From: Spirochaetales bacterium Spiro_09
GTDB lineage: Bacteria; Spirochaetota; Spirochaetia; Treponematales; Treponemataceae
Length of the DNA stretch: 64,000 nt
NCBI GenBank assembly: GCA_001604385.1
Contig: LVBK01000021.1
Coordinates: 1-64,000 of the forward strand
Direction: 5' to 3'
Under the pieces are notes generated by a model that worked only from the letters and a program-made list of their open reading frames with translations, searched no databases and was not told where the DNA came from. Numbering within the stretch: position 1 is the first letter of the stretch; each line of letters opens with the position of its first letter. Of this stretch, positions 26,631-35,879 are shown piece after piece. A program made the translations under genes and the position numbers.

Positions 26631-27116
26631 ATGATGATCAAAGATTCGGCAATTGCCGAATGCGTGCAAAAGCTGGCCGACCATTTCAATACTAATATCG
26701 CAACCCGTTTTCTGCGCCCCCTGTTGGCCGGAATTCTGGCAGATAATGAATTATCCCGCCATATTTCCGATTTGACCGATCATGCGGATATGTTCAGTTC
26801 CCAGGGGACGCATATCGACGAGCTGTACCAACAAATTATCGCGATGGCGCGTTTTGTCTATCTTGTGCGAATCGATGTTCTTCCGAACATTCGCCATCTT
26901 GGCGGCTCTTCATCGGCGCAGGATGTCAACAAGGTGTTCCGCGATATGGCCGTGAATAATTTCGGCGCGAATATGAAGGTGCTGGCGGATATCGTCAACG
27001 AGCTGTATGTCCTGACCATCAATTATGACCGCCTGAACTCCCCCAAGGGAGGCCGTCCCGTATACAAGGGAATACCGGCCCTGGACGAGATCGGCAGATA
27101 CCTGATCAGCAGGTAG
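26631..27116 (+). CDS. Helical soluble protein of unknown function
   Basis: The 161-residue product (MMIKDSAIAE...) is predicted to be nearly all helical (QKLADHFNTNIATRFLRPLL, DELYQQIIAMARFVYLVRID, ANMKVLADIVNELYVLTIN). It has no signal peptide, membrane segment or motif I can name. Two ATG codons stand in tandem (26631, 26634) with no Shine-Dalgarno sequence; the TATAAT box 6 nt upstream supports a leaderless mRNA that begins at the first ATG. The frame continues upstream but into the opposite gene's promoter. It is transcribed away from the solute-binding lipoprotein gene. Confidence 0.7.
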   Translation: MMIKDSAIAECVQKLADHFNTNIATRFLRPLLAGILADNELSRHISDLTDHADMFSSQGTHIDELYQQIIAMARFVYLVRIDVLPNIRHLGGSSSAQDVNKVFRDMAVNNFGANMKVLADIVNELYVLTINYDRLNSPKGGRPVYKGIPALDEIGRYLISR

Positions 27117-27166
27117 GGTCTCTTGCCCGCATCGTTCGGTGTGTGCGCAAGCATCTGCTTCATCGG

Positions 27167-27206
27167 CAAAAAAAAAGGCCGTCCGGCAATTACGTGCCGG
27201 ACAGCC
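27167..27206 (-). terminator. Terminator of the 27229 aminotransferase gene
   Basis: On the minus strand GGCTGTCCGGCA pairs with TGCCGGACGGCC (one U-G wobble) across a 6-nt loop and runs into nine U. Confidence 0.92.
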
Positions 27207-27228
27207 CCTGTAGGGTTGTATCAGTCAG

Positions 27229-28539
27229 TTATTTGACCATTTCCTCTGCCGTGGCGAAGATTTGGCGGAAAACAGACTCAAGCTTTTCGGTATCCACCGA
27301 CGAAAACGCCACGCGCAGGTGATTCGCGTCAATCGCAATGGTTCCGATACCGTGCTCATGCAGCAGTTTTACCCGAAGGGCTTCCGCCCCCACACCACGA
27401 CACTCCATGCTCATAAAATAGCCCGAGTTGAAGGGGAGCGCCTTCAGAACCGGATGCTGCTTGTGTGTATCGATGAATTTGCGTACTACCCGATAGCGCT
27501 CTTCGAGCAGTTTTCTCAAAACTTCTTTTTCGCCTTCGGTTCTCGGGTCATCCATCAGTTTCAGCATGACCGACTGGGAGGGAGTTGCCGCGCACGATAC
27601 CGACGAACGGATTGCGCCCATCAGTTTTTTTACCAACGCGTCGTATTGAGCGGTATTCATCCCCTTCGAACCAAAGGTAAGGAATCCGGTTCGAAGTCCC
27701 CATACGTAGTCTTCCTTGGTCGGTCCATCGATTTTAACCGCAAGGATTCTTTCGTGCGCGTTCGCAAGCCAGGCGAACAGAGACTGGCGCTCAATATTGT
27801 CTTCGTAATCCAGCCCGAAATAGGCATCATCGCACCATACCATGACATCGGTGCCTGCCTCGGCGGTTTCCTGGATTATGCCGATAATGGCGCGCGCTTC
27901 TTCCTTCGTCGGGGTATAGCCTGACGGATTTTGCGGAAAGTTGAGGAGCATGCGGATGGCTCCCTTTTGCGCTTCCTTTTTGACTGCGGCGCGAAAGCCT
28001 TCCACGTCAAAACCGTCTTCCTTGAATACGGGAAAGCCGGTAAGGGTTGCGTTGCGGCGGGCTTCCACGATCAGTACATAATTATCCCAGGCCGGCGCGC
28101 CGGTGAGAAGAACAATTTCTTCGCCAAGAAAAAGGTCTGCCAGGTAGGAAATACCCGCGGTCAAGCCAGGAACCAGAACCGGAACCGAAACTTCTGCCGA
28201 GCCGAGGGTCGGGTTCTTTTCCCTGATAGCCTGGAGCCATCGCTTTCTCAGATCATCATTACCCGCGGTTGGGGCATACGCGACAGCTTCTCCTGCGCTC
28301 AAGGTGGGAAAATGATCCTTCAGGGGCGAAAGTACGACCGGTTTACCGTCCTTGACGGCCATGCCGATAGTGGCGTTCGCGGTTTTTCCGTGAATTTTTG
28401 CTTCTCCGCTCTGTGCTATAATTCCCTTGGGAAAATACAGCCGTGTTCCGAGATCCGACAGGAGCCGTCCGGCGATGGTTGGTGCCAGGATGGCATTGAG
28501 TTCCTCTGCTAAAGGGTTAATGCGTTGATTGTTAGCCAT
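27229..28539 (-). CDS. Class I/II PLP-dependent aminotransferase
   Basis: The 436-residue product has the fold type I pattern: APTAGNDDLRKRWLQ near the N-terminus, LVPGLTAGISYLADLF, the Asn-Pro motif NFPQNPSGYTPTKEE, the Asp-Tyr pair WCDDAYFGLDYED and Lys in AVKIDGPTKEDYVWGLRTGF, with Arg-binding 'HLRVAFSS' at the end. The substrate cannot be told; aspartate or aromatic acids are possible. The ATG at 28539 is used because the promoter -10 ends 9 nt upstream and there is no Shine-Dalgarno sequence; the alternative at 28557 would be TTG. Confidence 0.85.
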   Translation of the reverse strand: MANNQRINPLAEELNAILAPTIAGRLLSDLGTRLYFPKGIIAQSGEAKIHGKTANATIGMAVKDGKPVVLSPLKDHFPTLSAGEAVAYAPTAGNDDLRKRWLQAIREKNPTLGSAEVSVPVLVPGLTAGISYLADLFLGEEIVLLTGAPAWDNYVLIVEARRNATLTGFPVFKEDGFDVEGFRAAVKKEAQKGAIRMLLNFPQNPSGYTPTKEEARAIIGIIQETAEAGTDVMVWCDDAYFGLDYEDNIERQSLFAWLANAHERILAVKIDGPTKEDYVWGLRTGFLTFGSKGMNTAQYDALVKKLMGAIRSSVSCAATPSQSVMLKLMDDPRTEGEKEVLRKLLEERYRVVRKFIDTHKQHPVLKALPFNSGYFMSMECRGVGAEALRVKLLHEHGIGTIAIDANHLRVAFSSVDTEKLESVFRQIFATAEEMVK

Positions 28540-28548
28540 GGTATCTAT

Positions 28549-28578
28549 CGTATACAACGTTCATTTACCGGTTGTCAA
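28549..28578 (-). promoter_or_regulatory. Near-leaderless promoter of the 27229 aminotransferase
   Basis: TTGACA (28578-28573), 18 bases, TATACG (28554-28549) on the minus strand, ending 9 nt before the ATG: leader about 3 nt. The -35 overlaps the -35 of the opposite moxR promoter by 5 bases. Confidence 0.55.
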
Positions 28579-28600
28579 TTGCCGCGAAGGCACGTACAAT
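28572..28600 (+). promoter_or_regulatory. Promoter of the moxR-bat operon
   Basis: TTGTCA (28572-28577), 17 bases, TACAAT (28595-28600). The predicted leader is about 30 nt and carries GCGGAG before the moxR ATG. Confidence 0.65.
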
Positions 28601-28635
28601 GAAAAAATATACAGTTTTTTGCGGAGAAATGCATA

Positions 28636-29634
28636 ATGAATGAAAATAATGACGGAATTGCTGGCAGCCTTGAACGAATTTCAACCTTTCGCGCGGGGAT
28701 GGCACAGCGAATTGTCGGACAAAAGGCGCTCGTTGACGGCATCCTGATGGCCTGTATCGCCGGCGGACACATCCTTCTGGAAGGAGTTCCGGGACTCGCG
28801 AAGACACTGGCGGTAAAGACATTTGCCGAAATGGCGTCCCTTTCGTTCAAGCGTATCCAGTTTACCCCGGACTTGTTGCCGGCGGATCTTGTCGGAACCC
28901 TTGTCTTCGAACAGCAGACTGCCTCTTTTTCGGTGAAGAAAGGTCCTGTTTTTGCGAATCTGGTTCTTGCCGATGAAATAAACCGTGCTCCGGCGAAGGT
29001 TCAGTCTGCCCTGCTGGAAGCGATGGCCGAACGTCAGGTAACAATCGGCGAGACTACCCATGCACTGCCTGATCCTTTTTTCGTTCTGGCAACCCAGAAC
29101 CCCATTGAACAGGAAGGTACGTATACGCTTCCGGAAGCAGAGCTTGACCGCTTTTTATTGAAGTTATCGGTACCATACCCCTCGATGGAGGAAGAATCCG
29201 TCATTGTTCGTTCGTCCCTGCAGGAAGTGCGTACGTCCTCCGGAACTTCCTCCCCGTTTTCATCCCGCGATATAGCCTTCTTGCGGGGCGAGGCACAGAA
29301 GATCAGAATCGACGACAGCGTGATCGGCTATATTGTCTCTCTTGTTGCCGCAACGCGCCCCGCATCGGATTCACGAAAGGATCGCCGACTTCGATCGGAT
29401 TATTTAAAGTATATCTCGTTTGGCGCGTCTCCGCGGGCAAGTATTGCCCTGGGACTGTGTGCGCGAATACAGGCTTTGTTCAATGGCAGGGATTTTGTTA
29501 TTCCCGAGGATGTAAAAGCGGTCGCCCTTCCCGTGTTGCGTCATCGGCTCGTGCTTTCGTACGAAGCGGGAGCGGATGGACTTTCGTCCGATGATGTTGT
29601 GTCCACTATCCTGAACGTGGTGCCTGTGCCTTGA
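28636..29634 (+). CDS. MoxR-family AAA ATPase
   Basis: MoxR ATPases act as chaperones that insert cofactors or assemble complexes, usually with von Willebrand A partners. The 332-residue product has Walker A GVPGLAKT (ending in KT), [13 protein letters not shown], Walker [23 protein letters not shown], sensor 1 [23 protein letters not shown], and a C-terminal lid. It is the first gene of a seven-gene operon with DUF58, BatA, BatB, TPR and BatD proteins, the standard neighbourhood of this subfamily. Confidence 0.95.
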   Translation: MNENNDGIAGSLERISTFRAGMAQRIVGQKALVDGILMACIAGGHILLEGVPGLAKTLAVKTFAEMASLSFKRIQFTPDLLPADLVGTLVFEQQTASFSVKKGPVFANLVLADEINRAPAKVQSALLEAMAERQVTIGETTHALPDPFFVLATQNPIEQEGTYTLPEAELDRFLLKLSVPYPSMEEESVIVRSSLQEVRTSSGTSSPFSSRDIAFLRGEAQKIRIDDSVIGYIVSLVAATRPASDSRKDRRLRSDYLKYISFGASPRASIALGLCARIQALFNGRDFVIPEDVKAVALPVLRHRLVLSYEAGADGLSSDDVVSTILNVVPVP

Positions 29635-30503
29635 TGGAAAACAGGTATATTGCCGAACGGGCCCGCTATTTGCGTCTTGCCTCTCTTTCCGTGTCCGAGG
29701 GTTTACGCTTCGGCGGCTTCCGGTCGGCGTTTCGCGGTCAGGGTATGGAATTCGATTCCGTACGCGAGTATCAGCGGGGCGACGATATCCGCTCGATTGA
29801 CCGGAATGTGACTGCCCGTACGGGAACACCGCATGTCAAACTGTATCGCGAAGAACGGGAACTGACCGTGTTTCTGGTGGTTGACCTGTCCCTGTCCATG
29901 AGCTGTCCCGAAGCCTCCGGGAGCAAGAGACAGACTGCCCTTGATGTGGCCGGTTTGCTTGCTTTTGCGTGCGAGCATGACGCGAGCCCGCTCGGTTCAG
30001 TGGTCTTTGACGCAAAGACGGGCCGGGTGTTCCGCCCGCGGACAGGGGCGGATCACGTACTGTCGGTGTTGGCATCCCTTGAAAACCATCAAACCACAGA
30101 AGGGGGCAGCGCGCTTTCTGCGGCCTTGTCCGGAGCGTGCCGCATTTTGCGGAACAAGTCCCTCGTCGTCGTTATTTCCGACTTCAGGGCTACTGACTAT
30201 GACAAGCCGCTGGGATTGCTGGCCCGTCGCCATGATGTGATCGCCTGCCGTATTGTGTCGCCGTTTGACGGCCTGTTGCCCTCCGCGGGAGTCCTTCCGT
30301 TCCGGGACAGCGAATCGAACCTTATTGTAGAGCTTCCCACGTCAAGTTCCTCCTTCCGGGCAGAATGGACGCGCTCCCAGGAAGAACGCCTTTCCCGCTG
30401 GGAACAAACCTGCAAAAGGCGCGGGGCCTTTCCGCTTGTCCTGTCAACTTCCGGGGATCCACTGCGGAGCCTCTGCGCCTTCTTTTCCGGAGTACGCAGA
30501 TGA
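29634..30503 (+). CDS. DUF58-domain protein
   Basis: The 289-residue product has the DUF58 hallmark GMEFDSVREYQRGDDIRSID (about residues 36-55) and a vWA-like fold with a complete MIDAS start, VVDLSLSMS (Asp-x-Ser-x-Ser). The partner of MoxR ATPases. It is predicted soluble. The ATG shares one base with the moxR stop (TGATG), so it is translationally coupled; the TTG three bases earlier is a worse start. It overlaps the next gene by 4 nt. Confidence 0.9.
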   Translation: MENRYIAERARYLRLASLSVSEGLRFGGFRSAFRGQGMEFDSVREYQRGDDIRSIDRNVTARTGTPHVKLYREERELTVFLVVDLSLSMSCPEASGSKRQTALDVAGLLAFACEHDASPLGSVVFDAKTGRVFRPRTGADHVLSVLASLENHQTTEGGSALSAALSGACRILRNKSLVVVISDFRATDYDKPLGLLARRHDVIACRIVSPFDGLLPSAGVLPFRDSESNLIVELPTSSSSFRAEWTRSQEERLSRWEQTCKRRGAFPLVLSTSGDPLRSLCAFFSGVRR

Positions 30504-31432
30504 AGCCGCTCTCCTGTATCCTGTTATGTGCCGCTCTTTCCTGTTCCCTGTTTGCCTTTGACGGGGAAGAGGGTGTGTTAGTCCCCCGCGAGGTCTTTCC
30601 CGGCGATGAGGCGATATTTACGGTCCCTGTTCCTTCATTTACCGACAAGCTTGCAGGGACTTCCGAACGGATCCTTTCGGTCGAACCCGATCTCGTTCAT
30701 CCGGATATTACTATCAGCGCGGTTCGGCTCTCCCTCGATCCCGCCGGTTCCTCTTCCGGTTCCGCCATTCTTTCCATATCCTTCATTCCCTGGGCAAGCG
30801 GTGAATTGCCGCTTCCCCCCATTCATTTCGAGGGTCTTGTCTTCCAGCCATCTTCGGTTACCGTTTTGTCCCTGCTTGACCGTACCGGGATTCGTGACTT
30901 GCAGCCAGTCCGTCCGCCGGTGCTTGTTCCCGGAACCGTATGGCGTCTGTACGGCGGTATAGCGCTTGCGTTGCTTGGTATCATTCTGTCAGTTACGGCA
31001 ATCAGGGTGGCTCGTGCATCCCGCACTGTCAAGGGCGACTCTCGCCGTGCCGCACGACGGATCAAAAAACTTGCCTCGGACCTGAAGCGGTTGGAGAAGA
31101 AGATAGCCGGCGAGGATATACTGCTGTGGTATCTCAGGCTTTCCACTCTGGTCCGTTCCTATCTGGAATGCGTATGCGGCCGTGACGCGGGGTCCTTCAA
31201 GCCGCTTGTGACGTCCGAAATTATTGAGCGCGTACATGAGGTCTGCGGCGCGGAGGACCGGCGTCTGAAGCCCGGTTTTGAGTCAATTTTACAACGCATT
31301 GACCAGGCGCGGTTCAGCGGCAGGGAGCCGACTCTCGCGCAGGCGGACGAAATTGGGGCGGTGCGAACCGCGTCCCGTTTTCTTGAGGAAATTCTTTTGG
31401 AAAGAAGGAATGCAGATGCTGAACTTCACTAA
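30500..31432 (+). CDS. Membrane protein of the bat operon, DUF4381-like
   Basis: The 310-residue product has a signal peptide (about 1-20), an extracytoplasmic beta-rich domain (about 21-150), one transmembrane helix (about 156-176, GGIALALLGIILSVTAI), then a basic, helical cytoplasmic tail (KKLASDLKRLEKKI, YLRLSTLVRSYLECV). This is the layout of the protein that sits between DUF58 and BatA in many bat clusters and is often annotated as DUF4381 or hypothetical. It starts inside the DUF58 stop (ATGA). The role in the complex is unknown. Confidence 0.7.
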   Translation: MKPLSCILLCAALSCSLFAFDGEEGVLVPREVFPGDEAIFTVPVPSFTDKLAGTSERILSVEPDLVHPDITISAVRLSLDPAGSSSGSAILSISFIPWASGELPLPPIHFEGLVFQPSSVTVLSLLDRTGIRDLQPVRPPVLVPGTVWRLYGGIALALLGIILSVTAIRVARASRTVKGDSRRAARRIKKLASDLKRLEKKIAGEDILLWYLRLSTLVRSYLECVCGRDAGSFKPLVTSEIIERVHEVCGAEDRRLKPGFESILQRIDQARFSGREPTLAQADEIGAVRTASRFLEEILLERRNADAELH

Positions 31433-32417
31433 ACCCTTGTTTTTGTTGCTTGCCCTTTTTTTGCCGTTCTATGCCTGGGCGAAGGGTCGAGGTTTCTTCA
31501 GGCGATTTTCCATTCCCGTGACCCTCTGCGACTGGAGGGAAGCTCCGCCAAGGCTGCAATCAACCGTTCACCGGTTTCTCTCGTTTGTGTCGGTTTTCCT
31601 GCTTTCCGTGTCCTGGATACTGCTTTCCGCCGCAGCCGCGGGCCCAGTGGTATACCATCAGGAAGCGGTATGGAGCGGCGGGGGAAATCCGGTAATCTTC
31701 GCCCTGGACATCAGCCCGTCCATGGCAGCCCTCGATATGGACGGACTTACCCGTTTCGAGAGCGCGCGTACCCTTATTCGCGGGTTTGTCGGCGCCCGCG
31801 GCGGCGATTCTTTCGGCCTTGTGGCCCTTGGATCCGATGCCGCCCTGCTGGTTCCCCCGACGCGGGATCACGCGCTGTTTCTTGGACGGCTTGATAGCCT
31901 GCGCATCGGAGAATTGGGCGAGGGTACCGCCCTCGGTCTTGCCCTCGCGGTGGCAGTTGCCCATCTGGGAGATACCGCTTCGGACAGGGCGACGGTCGTG
32001 CTGTTGACAGACGGGGAAAACAATGCGGGTTCCATTCATCCGCACCGGGCGGCCAGACTCTATCCGGAAAGGGGTATCAATCTTCATGTCGTGGGTATTG
32101 GCAGCAGGGGTACCGTTCCCCTGTCCTGGACGGATCCCCTGAGCGGTACCAGTTACTCCGGCTTGCTGGAGTCCGATTTTGACGAGGCGGCGCTTCGTTC
32201 AATCGCCGATGAGGCGGGAGGTTCCTATACTCACGCGACAAGTCGGGACGCGCTTGAGCGGATCTTTGCATCCCTTGAGGAATCGGTACCCCCGGCGGTT
32301 TCCCGCTGGTCCCGGACCGTCGAAGAGCCGCTTGAATATGCTTTCGTTGTCGTCGTATTGATTTGTGCGTCCCTTGCCTGGTTCCTCAGGCGTGTTGTTG
32401 TGGGAGCCATACTATGA
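31416..32417 (+). CDS. batA: BatA-like von Willebrand A membrane protein
   Basis: The 333-residue product has two N-terminal membrane helices (about 3-20 and 47-70), a periplasm/cytoplasm-facing vWA domain with MIDAS FALDISPSMAALDMDG and LLTDGENNAG, and a C-terminal helix (about 310-330). The ATG at 31416 is preferred because AAGGA lies 6 nt upstream; the ATG two codons earlier is only one base from it. It overlaps the previous gene by 17 nt and the next by 4 nt. Bat proteins were linked to aerotolerance in Bacteroides; the mechanism is not known. Confidence 0.88.
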   Translation: MLNFTKPLFLLLALFLPFYAWAKGRGFFRRFSIPVTLCDWREAPPRLQSTVHRFLSFVSVFLLSVSWILLSAAAAGPVVYHQEAVWSGGGNPVIFALDISPSMAALDMDGLTRFESARTLIRGFVGARGGDSFGLVALGSDAALLVPPTRDHALFLGRLDSLRIGELGEGTALGLALAVAVAHLGDTASDRATVVLLTDGENNAGSIHPHRAARLYPERGINLHVVGIGSRGTVPLSWTDPLSGTSYSGLLESDFDEAALRSIADEAGGSYTHATSRDALERIFASLEESVPPAVSRWSRTVEEPLEYAFVVVVLICASLAWFLRRVVVGAIL

Positions 32418-33391
32418 GCGGCTTTTTTGAACGACCGAACTTTCTGTATCTCTCGTTAGTCCTGTTCCCCGCGCTTGTATTCTCGTATCGGCGGATCGTT
32501 CTGACGGAGCGCGCTTTTTCCCTCTTTTCCGCAGCCTGGTTTGTCTCCCATAAGCGGCGGCTTTTCCAGAGATCGCTGTGTTATGCCCTTTCCTGGGTGT
32601 TTTTGTGCGTTGCCGTTGCCGGCCCCCGTTTCGGATCGACCGTCGTATCCGTCAGGGAGGATGGCCATTCGGTACTCTTTGTTATGGATATTTCCCGGAG
32701 CATGACGGTGGTCGACGGCCCGTCCTCCCGCCTTGCGCTCGCCTCCCGGTATGCGCTCATGCTTGCGGAACGACTTGAAAACATACCCTGCGGTCTTGTG
32801 CTGGTGAAGGGATCGGCCGTCCTCTCCGTGCCGCTGACGCTGGACCGTTCGACGCTGAATAGCGCATTGCTGTCCCTGTCCCCGGCCCTCTTGAGCGCTC
32901 CCGGCTCGGGTCTCGCCTCCGGCATACAGCGCGCGCTCGAATCGTTTCCGTCGTCGAGTCCCGCCTCCCGTACCATTATTCTGTGTACGGACGGCGATGA
33001 AACGCATCTGTCCCTTGAACACTCGGCCCGCATGGCTCGTTCGTCCGGAGTCCGCTTGATAATTGTCGGCTTTGGCAGCACCGCGGGTGCCGACATAGAG
33101 CTGTATCCTGCCCGGGAAAAAGGCGAGTTGCGCCGTACCATGCTACGGGAAGACTTATTGCGAAGGAGTGCGGCCGTTTCGGGAGAAAAGGGGGTCTATG
33201 TACACGCGCTTGAAAACGCGTCGGCCACCCGCATTTTGGCGGAATTCGATTCCCGTGAGCGCGGTTTTCAGCTGGTACCGTCGAGCCGACCGGTAAGCAG
33301 GTATAGCGAGGCCATTGTTCTGTGCCTGTTCTTTTTTGGAGCAGGATTGATGGGAGGGAGGGCCACATGGCAAGAAAAAGGGTCGCACTGA
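32414..33391 (+). CDS. batB: BatB-like von Willebrand A membrane protein
   Basis: The 325-residue product is paralogous to BatA: N-terminal helices (about 10-28 and 52-72), then vWA with MIDAS FVMDISRSMTVVDG and ILCTDGDETHLS, and one helix at the C-terminus (about 298-315). It starts at the ATGA overlap with batA, and its last 25 nt overlap the TPR gene, so the operon is tightly coupled. Confidence 0.88.
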   Translation: MSGFFERPNFLYLSLVLFPALVFSYRRIVLTERAFSLFSAAWFVSHKRRLFQRSLCYALSWVFLCVAVAGPRFGSTVVSVREDGHSVLFVMDISRSMTVVDGPSSRLALASRYALMLAERLENIPCGLVLVKGSAVLSVPLTLDRSTLNSALLSLSPALLSAPGSGLASGIQRALESFPSSSPASRTIILCTDGDETHLSLEHSARMARSSGVRLIIVGFGSTAGADIELYPAREKGELRRTMLREDLLRRSAAVSGEKGVYVHALENASATRILAEFDSRERGFQLVPSSRPVSRYSEAIVLCLFFFGAGLMGGRATWQEKGSH

Positions 33392-33963
33392 CGGTCGCTC
33401 TCTGTGCCTTGATAGTCTCATCCTGTTCTGACAGCATCCTGTCGGGAACCTTGGCCTGGGCCCGTAAAGACTGGACGTCGGCAGTGGTTTCATTCTTGAC
33501 CGCCGAAACGGAATTCAGCGAACGCGGTGATGAGACTGGCCGACAATTCGCGTTGTATGGACTGGCTTCGGCATATCTTGCACAGGATGAATATGACGCC
33601 GCCCTGCAGCGTCTCGAGATGCTTTCTCCCGCGGCTCCCGATACGCTGACAGCCTCTGCCTGGTATCAGCGTGGAATTGCCGCGTTCAGGCAGGGCCGAT
33701 TCGCCGAGGCCGAACACAGTTTCCGCAAAACGCTGGAAATTGACAAAAGCGCCTTCGACGCTCGCATAAATCTTGAATTGAGCCGCCGCGCGTCCGCCGA
33801 GCAACGCGCGCCCTCCCATCAATCCGGAAGTCCCCTGTCTTTCAATGAAACCGGAGAGCCGGGAGCGGATGAGCAGATTTTTACGATGATACGCAAAAAG
33901 GAACAGGACCGATGGAAAAACCAGGAAGACGATTCCGTGGAAAGCAGTATTGCCGATTACTGA
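33367..33963 (+). CDS. BatC-like TPR lipoprotein
   Basis: The 198-residue product has a signal peptide ending in VSSC (lipobox-like, Cys about residue 20) and two or three TPR-like helical repeats (WTSAVVSFLTAETEF, GLASAYLAQDEYDAALQRLE, YQRGIAAFRQGRFAEAEHSF), then a charged tail (MIRKKEQDRWKNQ). BatC proteins are TPR proteins between BatB and BatD. GGGAGG precedes the ATG. It overlaps batB by 25 nt and batD by 52 nt. Confidence 0.8.
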   Translation: MARKRVALTVALCALIVSSCSDSILSGTLAWARKDWTSAVVSFLTAETEFSERGDETGRQFALYGLASAYLAQDEYDAALQRLEMLSPAAPDTLTASAWYQRGIAAFRQGRFAEAEHSFRKTLEIDKSAFDARINLELSRRASAEQRAPSHQSGSPLSFNETGEPGADEQIFTMIRKKEQDRWKNQEDDSVESSIADY

Positions 33964-35270
33964 TATGCGCGCTGTTGTGTTTGTGTGCCCTCCCTCTGTG
34001 GGCGCAACGGGCCGAGGTTACACTGTCCTCGCCCGAGGTGTATCCCGGTGAAACGGTAGTACTTGAATTATTCATTTACGGGGTGCTTCCCGCCGAGGTA
34101 TCGCTCGAGATGCCCTCGCCGCAGTCGGTTACGGGAAAGTCGTCGCGCAAGGAATTGCGTCGAACAGTTTTTGACAGCGCCACCGTGTATATTTCCGAAT
34201 GGGAGTCCTCGGTGCCCGGCTCCCATGCGTTGGGCCCCTTTTTGCTTACTGTCCGGGACGGAGAGCGAATAATCCTTGATCCGGTGTATTTTACCGTCAT
34301 TTCGCCCGAAAGGGACCGCGAGCCGGCCTCCGTACGCTGGTTTATTGAAGGTAGGGCAGAGACGATCCGTCAGGGCGACGAGGTTTCCCTGCTTCTCGCC
34401 GCTGTTTTCTCGGGAGAAGTGACGGATATACGCTGTCCGGTAACCGAAGATTCCCTGCTTGAGGGCCCCTTTGCCGTTGACACGGGGCCGGCAGGGTATC
34501 GACCGCTTGGCCGATGGGTGTGGACACCCCTTGGGGCGGGAACCCGCATACTGCCGCAAGCCCGCGTCCGTTGGCGCGATGACGGGGGGCAGGAGCGCGA
34601 AATGTATACCCCGGAGCTGAGTCGCGAGGTTTTGCCCTCCGTGACCCGACCTTCCGGCGCTTCTTCGGTGCCGGAACTGGACGTGGCTCTTGCCTCAGCG
34701 TTCAGCGATACCGGCCGGGATTCCGTTCCGGACGGCTTTCTTCCCGCGTCGACGGAGGAACGGGACGCTCTGGTGCGGCGCCTTGCCGCCCTTCGCAGCG
34801 AGGAATACCGGCTTTTGTTTTCTTCCGGCGTACGGGCCGAGCGGCTCGCGCTGGAAGCGGAGCTGAATGTGGCCTCATCGTTTCCCGTTCCTCCAGCTGC
34901 CTGGAAGCATCCCCTGTTCTTTATGACAGTGGCCTGCGCTTTTTTGTGTGTCATTGCGGCTCTGGTGATGCGCCGGAGGTCGGGGAGAGCCCTTTCCCAT
35001 GTTTTTTTGTTACTAACGGTGGTCCTCGCTTTTTTTACCGTAAGCGTGTATATTCGTGACCGGTACCGGCAGGCTGTTATTTTCCGCTCGGATTTTACGC
35101 AGGTTCCGGAAAAGGATTCCCGGGTTATCGAATCTTTCCCGGGCGGTACCTCTGTGCGGATTTTGCGTTCTGCAGGCCAGTGGTTTTACGCAGAAACTCC
35201 TTCCGGTTTTCGCGGGTGGGTACCTGCTTCCCGGGCGCTGGTAACCGGTTCTGCTGACCAGGGTGAATAG
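33912..35270 (+). CDS. batD: BatD-like protein with C-terminal SH3-like domain
   Basis: The 452-residue product has a signal peptide (about 12-32, CALLCLCALPLWA), an Ig-like extracytoplasmic region starting SPEVYPGETVVLELFIYG as in BatD, a helical region, two transmembrane helices (about 330-350 and 360-380, FFMTVACAFLCVIAALVM and HVFLLLTVVLAFFTVSVY), then a C-terminal bacterial SH3 domain (about 390-450; SVRILRSAGQWFYAETPSGFRGWV). An SH3 tail on BatD suggests contact with peptidoglycan or a partner. It begins inside the TPR gene; AAGGA lies a few bases upstream. Confidence 0.8.
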   Translation: MEKPGRRFRGKQYCRLLICALLCLCALPLWAQRAEVTLSSPEVYPGETVVLELFIYGVLPAEVSLEMPSPQSVTGKSSRKELRRTVFDSATVYISEWESSVPGSHALGPFLLTVRDGERIILDPVYFTVISPERDREPASVRWFIEGRAETIRQGDEVSLLLAAVFSGEVTDIRCPVTEDSLLEGPFAVDTGPAGYRPLGRWVWTPLGAGTRILPQARVRWRDDGGQEREMYTPELSREVLPSVTRPSGASSVPELDVALASAFSDTGRDSVPDGFLPASTEERDALVRRLAALRSEEYRLLFSSGVRAERLALEAELNVASSFPVPPAAWKHPLFFMTVACAFLCVIAALVMRRRSGRALSHVFLLLTVVLAFFTVSVYIRDRYRQAVIFRSDFTQVPEKDSRVIESFPGGTSVRILRSAGQWFYAETPSGFRGWVPASRALVTGSADQGE

Positions 35271-35308
35271 CGGGAAATGTATGTGTTCTTTGGGTGGAGT
35301 TATTGATA

Positions 35309-35857
35309 ATGGATTTTGGCGATATACTGGATCAATGGGAAGAGGAAACGGCCCGCTCGTGGGGAAAAAAGCGCATTGTCAAGGATGAGCGGAAGAAGGC
35401 GGAGGCTCTTGAACGTGATGCACGCGAGGCTGCTCTTGAAAACCGGCCTCCCCGTGATCCTGAGACCCTGTTGCCCAAAGCCCATCCGATGGATGTATGG
35501 ATGCGGAGAAACGGTATCGAGGACAAGGATGCCTTTGTTCGTACTGAATATGAATACGAGTCGGCTGCGGAACGCAGAAGGCGCTTGCGTCTGGCCCGAC
35601 CCGATGCGAGTGTCGATCTGCACGGGTTGAACCGGGAAGATGCCTGGCTCAGGCTGGATGCCTTTTTTGCCGATTGCGTCCGCAAGGGCTTTGAAAAAGT
35701 TGTCATTATTCACGGAAAGGGAACGCATTCGGGACAGGACCCGGTATTGAAGCGCATGGTGCGCCAGTATCTTGAGCAAAACCCCCATGCGGGCGAAAGC
35801 GATTTTTCCGCCCGGGATGCCGGAGGATCGGGATCGACCTGGGTTATTCTGAAGTAA
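35309..35857 (+). CDS. Smr-domain protein
   Basis: The 182-residue product has a charged, coiled N-terminal half (KKRIVKDERKKAEALERDAR) and a C-terminal Smr domain (about residues 95-182) with VDLHGLNREDAWLRLDAFF and HGKGTHSG, the LDxHG and HGxG motifs. Free-standing Smr domains are nucleases linked to DNA repair and ribosome rescue. Start: the ATG at 35309 follows GGAG by 9 nt; an in-frame GTG five codons earlier is possible. Confidence 0.88.
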   Translation: MDFGDILDQWEEETARSWGKKRIVKDERKKAEALERDAREAALENRPPRDPETLLPKAHPMDVWMRRNGIEDKDAFVRTEYEYESAAERRRRLRLARPDASVDLHGLNREDAWLRLDAFFADCVRKGFEKVVIIHGKGTHSGQDPVLKRMVRQYLEQNPHAGESDFSARDAGGSGSTWVILK

Positions 35858-35879
35858 CCGGATATGGCCCTTTTTTCTC

